Assembly (NCBI GenBank): GCA_963723745.1
Contig: CAVRRZ010000001.1
Span: 1,240,001-1,304,000 of the forward strand
Source of the DNA: CAVRRZ01 sp963723745
GTDB taxonomy: Bacteria > Actinomycetota > Actinomycetes > Mycobacteriales > Geodermatophilaceae
Reading direction: 5' to 3'
DNA length: 64,000 nucleotides
This document shows positions 16,201 to 24,609 of this stretch, piece after piece. Below the pieces are notes generated by a model. It saw only the letters and a list, made by a program, of their open reading frames with translations, was not told the DNA's origin and made no database searches. Made by a program: the position numbers and the translations under genes. Each line of letters starts with the position of its first letter. Positions within the stretch are counted from its first letter, which is position 1.

Positions 16201-16226
16201 GCAGGACGTGGACGGCGCGGGTCCCC

Positions 16227-17438
16227 TCACGCGGGCTTGGGTCGGGCGTGCCGGCGCAGGAGCACCCCGGGCACGCCCAGGACGACGCCGGTGATGGCCA
16301 CGGCGGAGGCGAGGGGTAGCACCGAGATGAGCCCGGCCACCGCCAGTGGCGTCCCGAACATCGCCAGCGCGCGGAAGGTGCCGCTGGTGGCCACGGCATT
16401 GCCGCGTTCCTCCGGGTGCACCGACTCGGCGACGACGGCCGACCCGAGAACCTGCAGGGTGCCCGCGGCGTAACCGCCGGCGGCCAGCACCAGCGCAGCA
16501 GCAGGGACGAACCCCGCCGACACGACGGTGAGGGCCACCGCGCTGCCGGCCAGCAGGACCCCGCCCACGACGGCGGAGGACTGCCACCGCGCGGTCACCC
16601 GGCCGGCCATGCCAGCGGCCACCAGCATCGCGCCGTTGGCCACGGCGACCAGCGCCCCCACCGTCGCCGCCGACTGCCCGGCGGCGACGAGGGCCACGGG
16701 GACGTAGGAGCTCAGCACCGCCTGCCAGCCCCCGGCGGCCGCGGCTGCCGCGCAGCCGACGTCGACCCCGGGACGGCGCCACATCGTCTGGTGGCGCGCG
16801 CCCGCATCCCTGGGCGGCGGGGCGAACGGCGGCAGCCGGTCCAGCCAGAACGTCGGCACCATGGCGACGATGGCGACGCCCGCAGCGACCGCGAGGGCGA
16901 GCACCGGCGTCCGCTCCGCGAGCACGCCGGCGAGTATCGGGCCGGTCAGCGAGCCGATGGCCCCGGCGAAGTTGACCACCGCGAGCTTCGGGGCCGGCCG
17001 TCCCTCACCACGCACCAGGTGCGCGGTGGTCGACGTCCAGAAGAAGGCCCTGGAGACACCCTGGAACAGCATCGCGACGACGAACGGCACCACCGACGCC
17101 GAGAGGGTGACCACGCCGCAACTGACCGCCAGGAAGAAGCCGGCCGCCGAGATCAGGGTCCACTCGGGCACCCGTCTCATCAGCGCGCCGAGCGAGCTTC
17201 GGGTGACGATCTGTGCCACAGCCGACACGGCGACCAACACGCCGATCTCGGCAGCGGAGTAGCCGGCGCGCAGCGCGAGCAGCGGTAGGGCGACGGAGGC
17301 GATCCCGAGGGCGAAGGCAACGATGATCGCTGTGGTCGCCGACGCCGCGACGTCCCGTGAGCGCAGCCGCTCCCGCCAGCCCCTCGTGGCAGTCACCTGC
17401 GCGGCCGGTCGGGTCGGGCGGTCGGCTGTCGTTCGCAA
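16227..17438 (-). CDS. MFS transporter
   Basis: About 403 residues with roughly 12 membrane spans in two halves joined by a hydrophilic loop near residue 200 (PPFAPPPRDAGARHQ). The MFS-like loop after span 2 reads SLGALMRRVPEW. It is a single-component exporter or importer; substrate unknown. The start is uncertain: the longest reading uses TTG at 17438, and a GTG at 17396 (VTATRGWRERL) is equally plausible. Neither has a clear ribosome site. It lies between leuA and a broken XRE gene with which it shares a strand. Confidence 0.8.
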   Translation of the reverse strand: MRTTADRPTRPAAQVTATRGWRERLRSRDVAASATTAIIVAFALGIASVALPLLALRAGYSAAEIGVLVAVSAVAQIVTRSSLGALMRRVPEWTLISAAGFFLAVSCGVVTLSASVVPFVVAMLFQGVSRAFFWTSTTAHLVRGEGRPAPKLAVVNFAGAIGSLTGPILAGVLAERTPVLALAVAAGVAIVAMVPTFWLDRLPPFAPPPRDAGARHQTMWRRPGVDVGCAAAAAAGGWQAVLSSYVPVALVAAGQSAATVGALVAVANGAMLVAAGMAGRVTARWQSSAVVGGVLLAGSAVALTVVSAGFVPAAALVLAAGGYAAGTLQVLGSAVVAESVHPEERGNAVATSGTFRALAMFGTPLAVAGLISVLPLASAVAITGVVLGVPGVLLRRHARPKPA

Positions 17439-17539
17439 TGCTCAGGATCTGCCACGGGGTGATCCCATCCCGGAACGGCCCGATGTGCAAGCGACGCCCC
17501 GCATCGGGATGTGGCCGGCGGCCTGCCGCCGGTGCCGAT

Positions 17540-18115
17540 TCAGCAGGGATCGCAGAGGCAGATGCAGGCCGCCGCGTGCTTGAGCGGGCCCTCCCAGTCC
17601 TCGAGCTCCGCGCACTCGGGCGAGGCAGTCGCACACCCACCCCGGGTCCGGGGGGCACCAGACCGGCCGCCCGGCGCTCCTCCGGCGAATCGCCGGGCTG
17701 GGGCATCTGGTGGTCGTCGGTGTGCCGAACCGGTCGCGCCACCTGTCCCGGGTCCAGCGCCGGCGGTCGAACGTGTACCAGGACTGGGGACGGCTGTAGC
17801 GCTCGTCGCCCTGCCACCAGTCGACGTCGCCGTACCGGATGTCCAGGTGCGCCGGGAAGCGGCGCTCGGCCATGTCTGGCACGGCCGCGCCGTCCATCGG
17901 CCGTACCTCGGCGCCCTCGGCGTCCACCAGCGCGAGCCGCAGCCCTGCCAGCGCGGCCGGACCAGTCCTCCGACGGGCAGGTCGCGGGCACCCGACTCGG
18001 CATGTGCGACCGCCGACTTGCTCAGGCCCGCGGCCTCTGCAAGTTCTCGCTGCGACAGGTCGGCCATGCGGCGGATGCGACGCAGTGATCCGCAGAGATC
18101 GAAACCCGGGCTCAC
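17540..18115 (-). pseudogene. XRE-family regulator with C-terminal Cys-rich domain, frameshifted
   Basis: From a GTG at 18115 the protein starts VSPGFDLCGSLRRIRR, and a helix-turn-helix follows (LSQRELAEAAGLSKSAVAH). After DLPVGGLVR the frame shifts (about 17957, one base lost) to reach LALVDAEGAEVRPMDG ... DIRYGDVDWWQGDERYSR. It shifts again near 17720 to DHQMPQPGDSPEERRAAG, then to PPDPGWVCDCL, and finally to PECAELEDWEGPLKHAA with CICLCDPC before the stop. Four single-base shifts in about 350 bp make it non-functional as read. The pieces together match a common actinobacterial regulator with a cysteine-rich tail. As in the ATP-grasp gene, conserved blocks survive, suggesting recent decay or sequence error. 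Confidence 0.75.
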
Positions 18116-18232
18116 GTCGGCGATCGTCGCCCGCCTGCCGGAGGGGTCTCCAGCCCCCGCACGAAGCTGTGGATGACGGCCTCGGCTGTGGGCCCCGGGC
18201 GGCCGCCGAACGAGTCGCCCCAACGTCCTAGT

Positions 18233-18258
18233 GCTCTGCCCCCAGGTGGGGGCAGAGC
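18233..18258. terminator. Hairpin downstream of the phospholipase D-like gene
   Basis: GCTCTGCCCCC (18233-18243) pairs perfectly with 18248-18258 around the tetraloop AGGT. It lies 53 bp past the phospholipase D-like stop and upstream of the XRE gene start, both on the minus strand. There is no T-run, as is usual for GC-rich actinobacteria. Confidence 0.55.
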
Positions 18259-18311
18259 GCTGGGGGTCGAGAGGGAGCAGAGGGGTCGGCGGCCGGCCGA
18301 GGATGACGGCG

Positions 18312-19904
18312 TCAGAACGTGTGGGCCAACCGCTTCCGCCAGGGGCGGCCGTCGGGGTCGACCATGAGCCGGTAGAGCGGCGTGGCCCACAGGCGGGTGA
18401 GGCGGCCGACCTTCTCCGCCCGGTGCGGTCGCAGCCGTCCGGGCGGCCGCGGGCCGGTGCGCCCACGGCGGTGCCACTCGTCGAGGGTCTCGGCCGACCG
18501 GACCATCGCCTCGACGAACGCCACGGGATCGACCAGGTCGCCGTCCTCGCTGCCGTCGGCGGCCCGGTCGAGGTGCTCGCGTGCCAGACGCAGGCGGAGG
18601 TCGCGGGCGAAGCTGCGCGCGCCGTCGCCGAGGCCGGCCGGGTCCACCGGTTCACGGGTGTCCCGGGTGGTGTCGAGGACCGCCACCGACAGCTCGCTGT
18701 CGTGCGTCCACGAGCGACGGTTGAAGTTGTCGCTGCCGACGCTGGCCCACACGTCGTCCACGACGCAGACCTTCGCGTGCACGTAGACGGGCGTGCCGGC
18801 GGAGTTCTCCAGGTCGAAGACGTGCACCCGGCCGCGTCCGGCCTCCTCGCACAGCTGGATCGCCTGCCAGCGGCCGATGTACTGCGGCGTCCGGGAGATC
18901 GCGCCCTCCTGGTCGGGGACGCGGGGGACGACGACCACGAGGTGCAGATCCGGCCGGTCGCGCAGCGCGTCGGCGAACAGTTGCGCCACCTCCGACGACC
19001 AGAGGTACTGGTCCTCCAGGTAGATCAGGTGGCGCGCCCGCCGGATCGCCTTGGCGTAGCCGTGCGCCACGGACCGCTCACCCAGGGGGGCGAAGTCGCA
19101 GGGCGGGCGCATGGCCGGGTACGTGCGCAGGATCTGCACCTGGTGGGGGCCGCAGGGCGGCGGCGCGGGCAGGCGGGGCGGCAGCGGTGGCGGATCGAGC
19201 CTCGCCCGGTGCAGCCGGTCGTGCACGAACGCGATCGGATTGCCGACGACCGCGTTGGTGGGGTCCTCCCAGCGCTCGCGGAAGACGATGTCCAGCACGT
19301 CGACGGCCGGTCCGCGGATCTCCACCTGGACGTCGTGCCAGGGCGGGGTCGGCCCGTAGACGCCCGACATGGACTGCGGCTGCGGGTCGCCGGCATGCGC
19401 GGCGTCGTCCCGCCGGGAGTGGCCCAGGTCGATCCCACCGGCGAAGGCGACGTCCCGCCCGGGTTCGTCGCGGCGCCGGGCGACCACGAACTTCTGGTGG
19501 TGCGACCCCAGCCGGCGGACCCGCTCGTCCAGCACGACCTGGCCACCGGCGCGTTCGATCTCGCGGTCCAGCGCGCGGTTCTCCTCCTTGCTGAAGCTGA
19601 GCGCGTCCCAGTGCGAGCGCCACACCAGCCCGCGCACGACCACGCCACGGTGGATCGCGGCCACGAACAGCTCCGCGACGGTCGGGCCCTCGGGACGCAG
19701 CCGCTCGTCGGGGTCGCCGCGCCAGTCGGTGAAGAACAGGTGGTCACCCGCACCGAGCTGCTCGACCTCCGCGACGAGCCGCTCGAAGTACGTCGCCCCG
19801 TGGATCAGGGGCGTCACCAGGTTCCCGACGGTCCAGGCGGGCAGGGCCGAGGCGGGGTTGCCGCGCTGCTCCGGGCTGAGCAGCCACCGCTCCGCCGGAT
19901 CCAC
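18312..19904 (-). CDS. Phospholipase D-like (PLDc) protein
   Basis: About 530 residues with two phospholipase D half-sites: LGSHHQKFVVARRRDE near residue 125 (HxK), and VYVHAKVCVVDDVWASVGSDNF near residue 385 (HxKxxxxD then GSxN). Both motifs are needed to form one active site in this superfamily, which cleaves phosphodiester bonds in lipids or nucleic acids. No signal peptide is seen. The reading frame extends to a GTG at 19976, but that would overlap the lysC promoter; the GTG at 19904 (VDPAERWLLSPEQ) is preferred. It is divergent from lysC. Confidence 0.87.
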   Translation of the reverse strand: MDPAERWLLSPEQRGNPASALPAWTVGNLVTPLIHGATYFERLVAEVEQLGAGDHLFFTDWRGDPDERLRPEGPTVAELFVAAIHRGVVVRGLVWRSHWDALSFSKEENRALDREIERAGGQVVLDERVRRLGSHHQKFVVARRRDEPGRDVAFAGGIDLGHSRRDDAAHAGDPQPQSMSGVYGPTPPWHDVQVEIRGPAVDVLDIVFRERWEDPTNAVVGNPIAFVHDRLHRARLDPPPLPPRLPAPPPCGPHQVQILRTYPAMRPPCDFAPLGERSVAHGYAKAIRRARHLIYLEDQYLWSSEVAQLFADALRDRPDLHLVVVVPRVPDQEGAISRTPQYIGRWQAIQLCEEAGRGRVHVFDLENSAGTPVYVHAKVCVVDDVWASVGSDNFNRRSWTHDSELSVAVLDTTRDTREPVDPAGLGDGARSFARDLRLRLAREHLDRAADGSEDGDLVDPVAFVEAMVRSAETLDEWHRRGRTGPRPPGRLRPHRAEKVGRLTRLWATPLYRLMVDPDGRPWRKRLAHTF

Positions 19905-19964
19905 CCGGCGATCCCATCGCGCGCTGTACCGGACCGCAACCACGGGGCGGCAGACGGCGGTCGG

Positions 19965-19979
19965 TAGCCTTGGCACCCG
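19965..19979 (+). promoter_or_regulatory. lysC -10 element (leaderless mRNA)
   Basis: TAGCCT (19965-19970) lies eight bases before the lysC GTG, which has no ribosome site. Transcription probably starts at or beside the start codon. Confidence 0.5.
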
Positions 19980-21247
19980 TGGCCCTCGTCGTCCAGAAGT
20001 ACGGTGGCTCCTCCGTCGCGTCCGCCGAGCACATGAAGCGTGTCGCGCAGAGGGTCGTCGCCGCCAAGAAGGACGGCCACGACGTCGTCGTGGTCGTGTC
20101 CGCCATGGGCGACACGACCGACGAACTGCTCGACCAGGCCGGCCAGATCACCGACGACCCGCCCGGTCGCGAGCTCGACATGCTGCTCACCGCGGGCGAG
20201 CGGATCTCCATGGCGCTGCTGGCGATCGCCATCTCGACGCACGGCTACGAGGCGCGCTCGTTCACCGGGTCCCAGGCCGGGGTGATCACCACCGGCAGCC
20301 ACGGCAAGGCCCGGATCATCGACGTCACGCCCGGCCGGCTCCGGCAGGCGCTGGACGAGGGCTCGATCGTGATCGTGGCCGGCTTCCAGGGCGTCAGCCA
20401 GGACACCAAGGACATCACCACGCTCGGCCGCGGAGGCTCAGACACCACCGCCGTCGCCGTCGCGGCCGCGCTCGAGGCCGACGTCTGCGAGATCTACACG
20501 GACGTGGACGGCGTCTTCACCGCCGACCCGCGGATCGTCCCGAATGCCCGCCGGCTCGAGACCGTCACCTACGAGGAGATGCTCGAGATGGCTGCCTCCG
20601 GCGCGAAGGTGCTCATGCTCCGTTGCGTCGAGTACGCCCGCCGGTACGGCATCCCGGTGCACGTCCGCAGCTCCTACTCCCAGCTCCCCGGCACGATCGT
20701 GACCGGCTCGATGGAGGACCTTCCGGTGGAACAGGCGATCATCTCCGGCGTCGCGCACGACCGCAGCGAGGGCAAGATCACCGTCTACGGGGTGCCCGAC
20801 CGCCCCGGCGAGGCGGCGCAGATCTTCCGCGTGCTCGCGGACGCCGAGATCAACATCGACATGATCGTGCAGAACGTGTCGGCCGAGGCCAGCAAGCTCG
20901 CCGACATCTCCTTCACGCTGCCCAAGAGCGACGGCCCCACCGCGATGGCCGCCCTGGAGCGGGTCAAGAACACCGTCGGCTTCACGTCGATCGACTTCGA
21001 CCAGCACATCGGCAAGGTGTCGCTGGTCGGTGCCGGCATGCGGTCGCACCCCGGCGTCTCGGCCCGCTTCTTCGGAGCCCTGGCCGACGCGGGGGTCAAC
21101 CTGGAACTGATCAGCACCTCGGAGATCCGCATCTCCGTGGTCTGCCGCGACACGGACCTCGACGTCGCCGTTCGCGCGGTGCACGACGCCTTCGACCTCG
21201 GCGGCGACGAGGTGGAGGCCGTGGTCTACGGAGGGACGGGACGATGA
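19979..21247 (+). CDS. lysC: Aspartokinase
   Basis: A 422-residue enzyme that phosphorylates aspartate, opening lysine, threonine, methionine and diaminopimelate synthesis. The N-terminal kinase domain shows VQKYGGSSVASAEHMKRVA, GERISMALLAIAI and TLGRGGSDTTAVAVAAAL. Two C-terminal ACT domains (EINIDMIVQNVSAEASK and GVNLELISTSEIRISVV) give feedback regulation. GTG start VALVVQKYGG matches the M. tuberculosis start. The stop overlaps the asd ATG by 4 bp. It is not split internally by a second start of notable strength, although Gly-Met starts for a beta subunit are possible in this family. Confidence 0.97.
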   Translation: MALVVQKYGGSSVASAEHMKRVAQRVVAAKKDGHDVVVVVSAMGDTTDELLDQAGQITDDPPGRELDMLLTAGERISMALLAIAISTHGYEARSFTGSQAGVITTGSHGKARIIDVTPGRLRQALDEGSIVIVAGFQGVSQDTKDITTLGRGGSDTTAVAVAAALEADVCEIYTDVDGVFTADPRIVPNARRLETVTYEEMLEMAASGAKVLMLRCVEYARRYGIPVHVRSSYSQLPGTIVTGSMEDLPVEQAIISGVAHDRSEGKITVYGVPDRPGEAAQIFRVLADAEINIDMIVQNVSAEASKLADISFTLPKSDGPTAMAALERVKNTVGFTSIDFDQHIGKVSLVGAGMRSHPGVSARFFGALADAGVNLELISTSEIRISVVCRDTDLDVAVRAVHDAFDLGGDEVEAVVYGGTGR

Positions 21248-22290
21248 GCAGCTCGAACAGCGGCCTGCGGGTCGGCGTCGTCGGCGCCACCGGCCAGGTC
21301 GGCGGCGTCATGCGCGAGATCCTCGCGCAGCGCGACTTCCCGATCAGCGAGCTGCGGTTCTTCGCCTCCGCCCGCTCGGCGGGCAGCACCCTGCCGTGGG
21401 GCGACGGCGAGATCACCGTCGAGGACGCCTCGACCGCCGACCCGACCGGCCTGGACGTCGCGCTGTTCTCCGCCGGTGCCACCACGTCGAAGGCGCAGGC
21501 CCCACGGTTCGCCGCGGCGGGCGTCACCGTGATCGACAACAGCTCGGCCTGGCGTCGCGACCCCGACGTCCCGCTGATCGTGGCCGAGGTCAATCCGCAC
21601 GCCCTGGCCGAGATGCGCAAGGGCATCATCGCCAACCCGAACTGCACCACGATGGCTGCGATGCCGGTGCTCGCGCCGCTGCACGCCGAGGCCGGCCTCG
21701 TCCGCATCGTCGCGAGCACCTACCAGGCGGTATCCGGCAGCGGGCTGGCCGGCGTCGAGGAACTCGGCGAGCAGGTGCGCGCCGTCGTCGACAAGGCCCC
21801 GGCCCTGGCCCACGACGGCACCGCGGTGACCTTCCCGGAGCCGGTCAAGTACGTCGCGCCGATCGCGTTCAACGTGCTGCCCATGGCCGGGTCGGTCGTC
21901 GACGACGGCAGCTTCGAGACCGACGAGGAGCAGAAGCTCCGCAACGAGAGCCGCAAGATCCTCGGCATCCCCGAGCTGCGGGTCTCGGGCACCTGCGTGC
22001 GCGTGCCGGTCTTCACCGGGCACTCGCTGTCGCTGAACGTGGAGTTCCAGCGCGAGCTCTCCGTCGAGCGGGCCACCGAGCTGCTCTCGACCGCGCCGGG
22101 CGTGGAGCTGTCCGACGTCCCGACGCCGCTGCAGGCCGCCGGCCGCGACCCGAGCTACGTGGGCCGCATCCGGCAGGACCCGGGTGTCGACGGCGGCCGC
22201 GGCCTCGCGCTGTTCGTCAGCAACGACAACCTGCGCAAGGGCGCCGCGCTCAACACGATCCAGATCGCGGAGCTCATCGCCTCCCGCTGA
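21244..22290 (+). CDS. asd: Aspartate-semialdehyde dehydrogenase
   Basis: A 348-residue NADPH enzyme that reduces aspartyl phosphate to the semialdehyde. The nucleotide site is VGVVGATGQVGGVMREIL, the catalytic Cys is in NPNCTTMAAMPVL, and GTCVRVPVFTGHSLSLNVEF carries the active-site His region. It is the second gene of the lysC-asd operon, translationally coupled through ATGA. Its 3' end overlaps by 17 bp the convergent acidic-tail gene. Confidence 0.97.
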   Translation: MSSSNSGLRVGVVGATGQVGGVMREILAQRDFPISELRFFASARSAGSTLPWGDGEITVEDASTADPTGLDVALFSAGATTSKAQAPRFAAAGVTVIDNSSAWRRDPDVPLIVAEVNPHALAEMRKGIIANPNCTTMAAMPVLAPLHAEAGLVRIVASTYQAVSGSGLAGVEELGEQVRAVVDKAPALAHDGTAVTFPEPVKYVAPIAFNVLPMAGSVVDDGSFETDEEQKLRNESRKILGIPELRVSGTCVRVPVFTGHSLSLNVEFQRELSVERATELLSTAPGVELSDVPTPLQAAGRDPSYVGRIRQDPGVDGGRGLALFVSNDNLRKGAALNTIQIAELIASR

Positions 22291-23065
22291 CGCCGCGCCG
22301 GGGTTCGTCGTCGTCGGAGCCGGCGGCGTCCTCGCTCTCGTCCTCGTCGTCCTCGTGCTCGTCGTCCTCGTGTTCGGCGTCCGCCGCCTTGTCCGCGGCG
22401 TCGTCGTCGTCGGCGTCGTCGTCGGCGTCGTCCGCCTCGTCCGAGGCGTCGTCGTCCGCTCGCTCGCGGGCCCGCTCCGGCCGCGCGTGGCCGCCGCCGG
22501 CGCCGCTCCAGTCGGGGTCGACCAGGCCGTCGTCGGCGCCGTCGCCGGCCGCGTCGTCCTCGGCCGGCACGAGGGGCGCCTCGTTGGTCGGGGACGGAGC
22601 GGAGTCCTCCGGCCCTGCCGGTCCGGAGGGCCGTGCGGGACCGTCGGGCGGACGGACATCGGGCGTCGGCACCGAGCCGGTGGGTGTCGGCCGGGGGAGC
22701 TCGAACGGGGTCAGGGCGCTCACGAGGTCGGCGACCCGGTCCTGCACGGCGGCCGGCAACGCCTGCGCGGTACCGGCGACGAGCACCGAGGCCAGACCGG
22801 CGACGAGACCCGCGCCCACGCGGGCACCCCACCGGCGCGCGCTGCGCATCCGGGCGACCGAGGGCGCCGCCACGGAGGAGGGTTCGAACCCTCCGTCGAG
22901 CAGGGCCGCCAGGGCGGGCGAAGGGGCGGGAGCCGGGGCAGCGGCGACTGATCGCACGACAGCGAGGGCCCGGTGCAGATCCGCATCGGCCGGGCCGGCG
23001 CGGCCGGTGAGCAGCCGCTCGGCTGCCCGCTCGTCCAGCCTCCCGGGGGAGGATCGCCGGCTCAC
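22274..23065 (-). CDS. Putative sigma-factor partner with one membrane span and acidic tail
   Basis: A 263-residue protein encoded immediately after a sigma factor, with a GTGA overlap. Residues 1-75 are cytosolic and helix-forming (LDERAAERLLTGRAGPADADLHRAL). One hydrophobic span follows (about 83-102, GAGLVAGLASVLVAGTA), then a Pro-rich stretch and a long Asp/Glu tail (about 205-255). Position and topology fit an anti-sigma factor, but there is no HxxxCxxC zinc motif and no recognisable anti-sigma domain. The role is inferred from context only. Confidence 0.65.
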   Translation of the reverse strand: MSRRSSPGRLDERAAERLLTGRAGPADADLHRALAVVRSVAAAPAPAPSPALAALLDGGFEPSSVAAPSVARMRSARRWGARVGAGLVAGLASVLVAGTAQALPAAVQDRVADLVSALTPFELPRPTPTGSVPTPDVRPPDGPARPSGPAGPEDSAPSPTNEAPLVPAEDDAAGDGADDGLVDPDWSGAGGGHARPERARERADDDASDEADDADDDADDDDAADKAADAEHEDDEHEDDEDESEDAAGSDDDEPRRGVSGRR

Positions 23066-23643
23066 GGCGTCACCGCCGCCAGGGTCGAGGCCGGCAGGTC
23101 GCCCACGGCGCGGTCACGAAGTGCCAGGAGCCCCCGACGCTGGAGCTGCTTGACCGCACCCGGACTACGGCCGATGGCCCGCGCGACCTCGTCCACGCTC
23201 AAGTCGCCGACCACTCGCATGAGCAGCACGTCGCGCTGGTCGGCGGGAAGGCCGTCCAGCAGTGCGCGGACCTCCGCGGTGCGCATCCTGTCGACCACCT
23301 CGTCCTCGGTCGAGGCCGAGGTCCGGTCGTCCTGCCAGGTCTCGTACGGGACGGCAACTCCCCGGCGTGCCTGCTGGCGCAGATCGTCGACCAGCCGGGC
23401 GTGCGCCACGGAGAACAGCAGGGTGCGCAGGCCTGCAGGACCGCCGGTCACCGAGTCGAGCCTGGAGAACACGGTCAGGAACACCTCGCTCGTCAGATCC
23501 TCGGGTTCGGTCGCCCCGCGCGCGCGGAAGTAGCCGTGCACACGAGGCGCGAACTCCTCGTACACCGCCCGCAAGGCCCAGGGTTGTCCGGCCTGCGCCG
23601 CCAGGAAGGCGTTACCGAGCCATCCCGGTTCGTCCGACGCCAT
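23062..23643 (-). CDS. RNA polymerase sigma factor, ECF-type sigma-70
   Basis: A 193-residue factor. Region 2 reads AVYEEFAPRVHGYFRARGATEPEDLTSEVFLTVF, followed by a linker rich in Ser/Thr/Glu. Region 4 follows with the helix-turn-helix LSVDEVARAIGRSPGAVKQLQRRGLLAL. ATG start with AGGG upstream. It heads a two-gene operon with a membrane protein and is preceded by an acidic repeat protein on the same strand, separated by a strong hairpin. Target promoters cannot be read from this window. Confidence 0.88.
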   Translation of the reverse strand: MASDEPGWLGNAFLAAQAGQPWALRAVYEEFAPRVHGYFRARGATEPEDLTSEVFLTVFSRLDSVTGGPAGLRTLLFSVAHARLVDDLRQQARRGVAVPYETWQDDRTSASTEDEVVDRMRTAEVRALLDGLPADQRDVLLMRVVGDLSVDEVARAIGRSPGAVKQLQRRGLLALRDRAVGDLPASTLAAVTP

Positions 23644-23663
23644 GTCTGCCCTATCGGCACGAT

Positions 23664-23693
23664 GGCAGGCGGGCTGAAGTCAGCCCGCCTGCC
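23664..23693 (-). terminator. 14-bp-stem hairpin after the acidic repeat gene
   Basis: GGCAGGCGGGCTGA (23664-23677) pairs perfectly with 23680-23693 around a 2-base loop. It lies 12 bp beyond the acidic repeat gene's stop and 20 bp before the sigma factor ATG. It probably ends the upstream transcript and insulates the sigma operon. Confidence 0.7.
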
Positions 23694-23705
23694 TCGTACG
23701 TGAGA

Positions 23706-24350
23706 TCAGTCCTGCTCGTCCTCGGCGTCGTCGCGGGTGTCCTCCTGGCGCTGCTTCGGCGCCTTCTCGGCCTGCCGCTCCGCCTGCTCGGCGGCCTCCT
23801 CGGCGGCTTCGCGAGCGTCCTCCTCGGCGTCCTCGGCGGCCTCGCGGGCGTCCTCCTCGGCGTCCTCGGCGGCCTCGCGGGCGTCCTCCTCGGCCTCCTC
23901 GGCGGCCTCGCGGGCGTCCTCCTCGGCCTCGCGGGCGCGCTCGGCGGCCTCCTCGGCGGCGTCCTCCTCGGCTTCGCGGGCGTCCTCGGCGGCCTCGCGG
24001 GCCTCCTCCTCCGCGTCCTCGGCGGCCTCGCGGGCCTCCTCCTCCGCGTCCTCGGCGGCCTCGCGGGCGTCCTCCTCCGCGTCCTCGGTGAGGTCGTCGT
24101 CGTCGGTGCCGCTCACGTCGCCGTGCCCGTCGTCCGAGCCGTCGATGAGGAGATCGGAGTCGACGTCGTGGGTGCCGTCGTCCTCGGTGCTGACCGTGGT
24201 CGACGATTCGGGGAACAGTTCGGCGACGGGCACGACGCCCGTGGCGCCCGCCGTTCCGAGAGCCGCGGCGGAGACCGCCCCGGCCACGACGATCTTGGTG
24301 GAGACGGTGGCCGCGCCGGCCTTGGCGAGCAGGAGGGTGAGCAGGTACAT
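23706..24350 (-). CDS. Membrane-anchored acidic protein with 11-residue helical repeats
   Basis: A 214-residue protein I cannot assign to a named family. An N-terminal hydrophobic region (about residues 4-45, KIVVAGAVSAAALGTAG) is a signal or membrane anchor. A Ser/Thr/Asp-rich linker follows, then roughly 110 residues built from an 11-residue unit, EDAEEEAREAA and variants, ending in a Gln/Lys/Asp tail. The DNA shows the matching 33-bp tandem repeats. The 11-residue period and Ala/Glu/Arg composition predict one long straight helix or hendecad coiled coil, reminiscent of group 3 LEA proteins. An ACGGAAGG ribosome site precedes the ATG. Confidence 0.8.
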   Translation of the reverse strand: MYLLTLLLAKAGAATVSTKIVVAGAVSAAALGTAGATGVVPVAELFPESSTTVSTEDDGTHDVDSDLLIDGSDDGHGDVSGTDDDDLTEDAEEDAREAAEDAEEEAREAAEDAEEEAREAAEDAREAEEDAAEEAAERAREAEEDAREAAEEAEEDAREAAEDAEEDAREAAEDAEEDAREAAEEAAEQAERQAEKAPKQRQEDTRDDAEDEQD

Positions 24351-24534
24351 GGTCGTGCCTTCCGTTTCGGTAGCCCTGATGCCCCTGAGGGGAAGTGGCT
24401 TTGCTGACTGCCGTTACCGGCAGGTCGCCCTTGTCGACGAAGACGTCATCGAACGAGCCGGCAGCCGGGTTACGCGAAACCGGAGCAAGCGGTGAGAACC
24501 CCTCCAATGGGGGAGAGGACCGCCTCCCGCTATC

Positions 24535-24609
24535 GGCCTTTATGGCCATAAGTGCCGGACCGAGGCTCCCTGCGGTCCGGCACCAGCGGCACTTATGGCC
24601 ATAAAGGCC
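24535..24609. terminator. 23-bp perfect inverted repeat (TTTATGGCCATAA family) after the peptidase gene
   Basis: The left arm (24535-24557) and right arm (24587-24609) are exact reverse complements containing TTTATGGCCATAAGTGCCG. Between them, part of an inner stem (CGGACCG with CGGTCCG) can also form. The right arm abuts the peptidase stop at 24610. It is likely a terminator for the peptidase built from the same repeat family as 3066-3144. Confidence 0.75.

Noticed and set aside
23780..24090. 33-bp repeats as a CRISPR array
   Set aside because: The repeats are contiguous, with no unique spacers, and keep an 11-codon reading frame.
22000..24400. Long open frames on the strand opposite the acidic-repeat genes, giving Leu/Gly/Val-rich or Ser/Ala-rich proteins
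   Set aside because: They mirror the Asp/Glu/Ala repeats read from the complementary strand and have no starts, ribosome sites or family similarity. The sigma-operon direction is supported by overlaps and a ribosome site.
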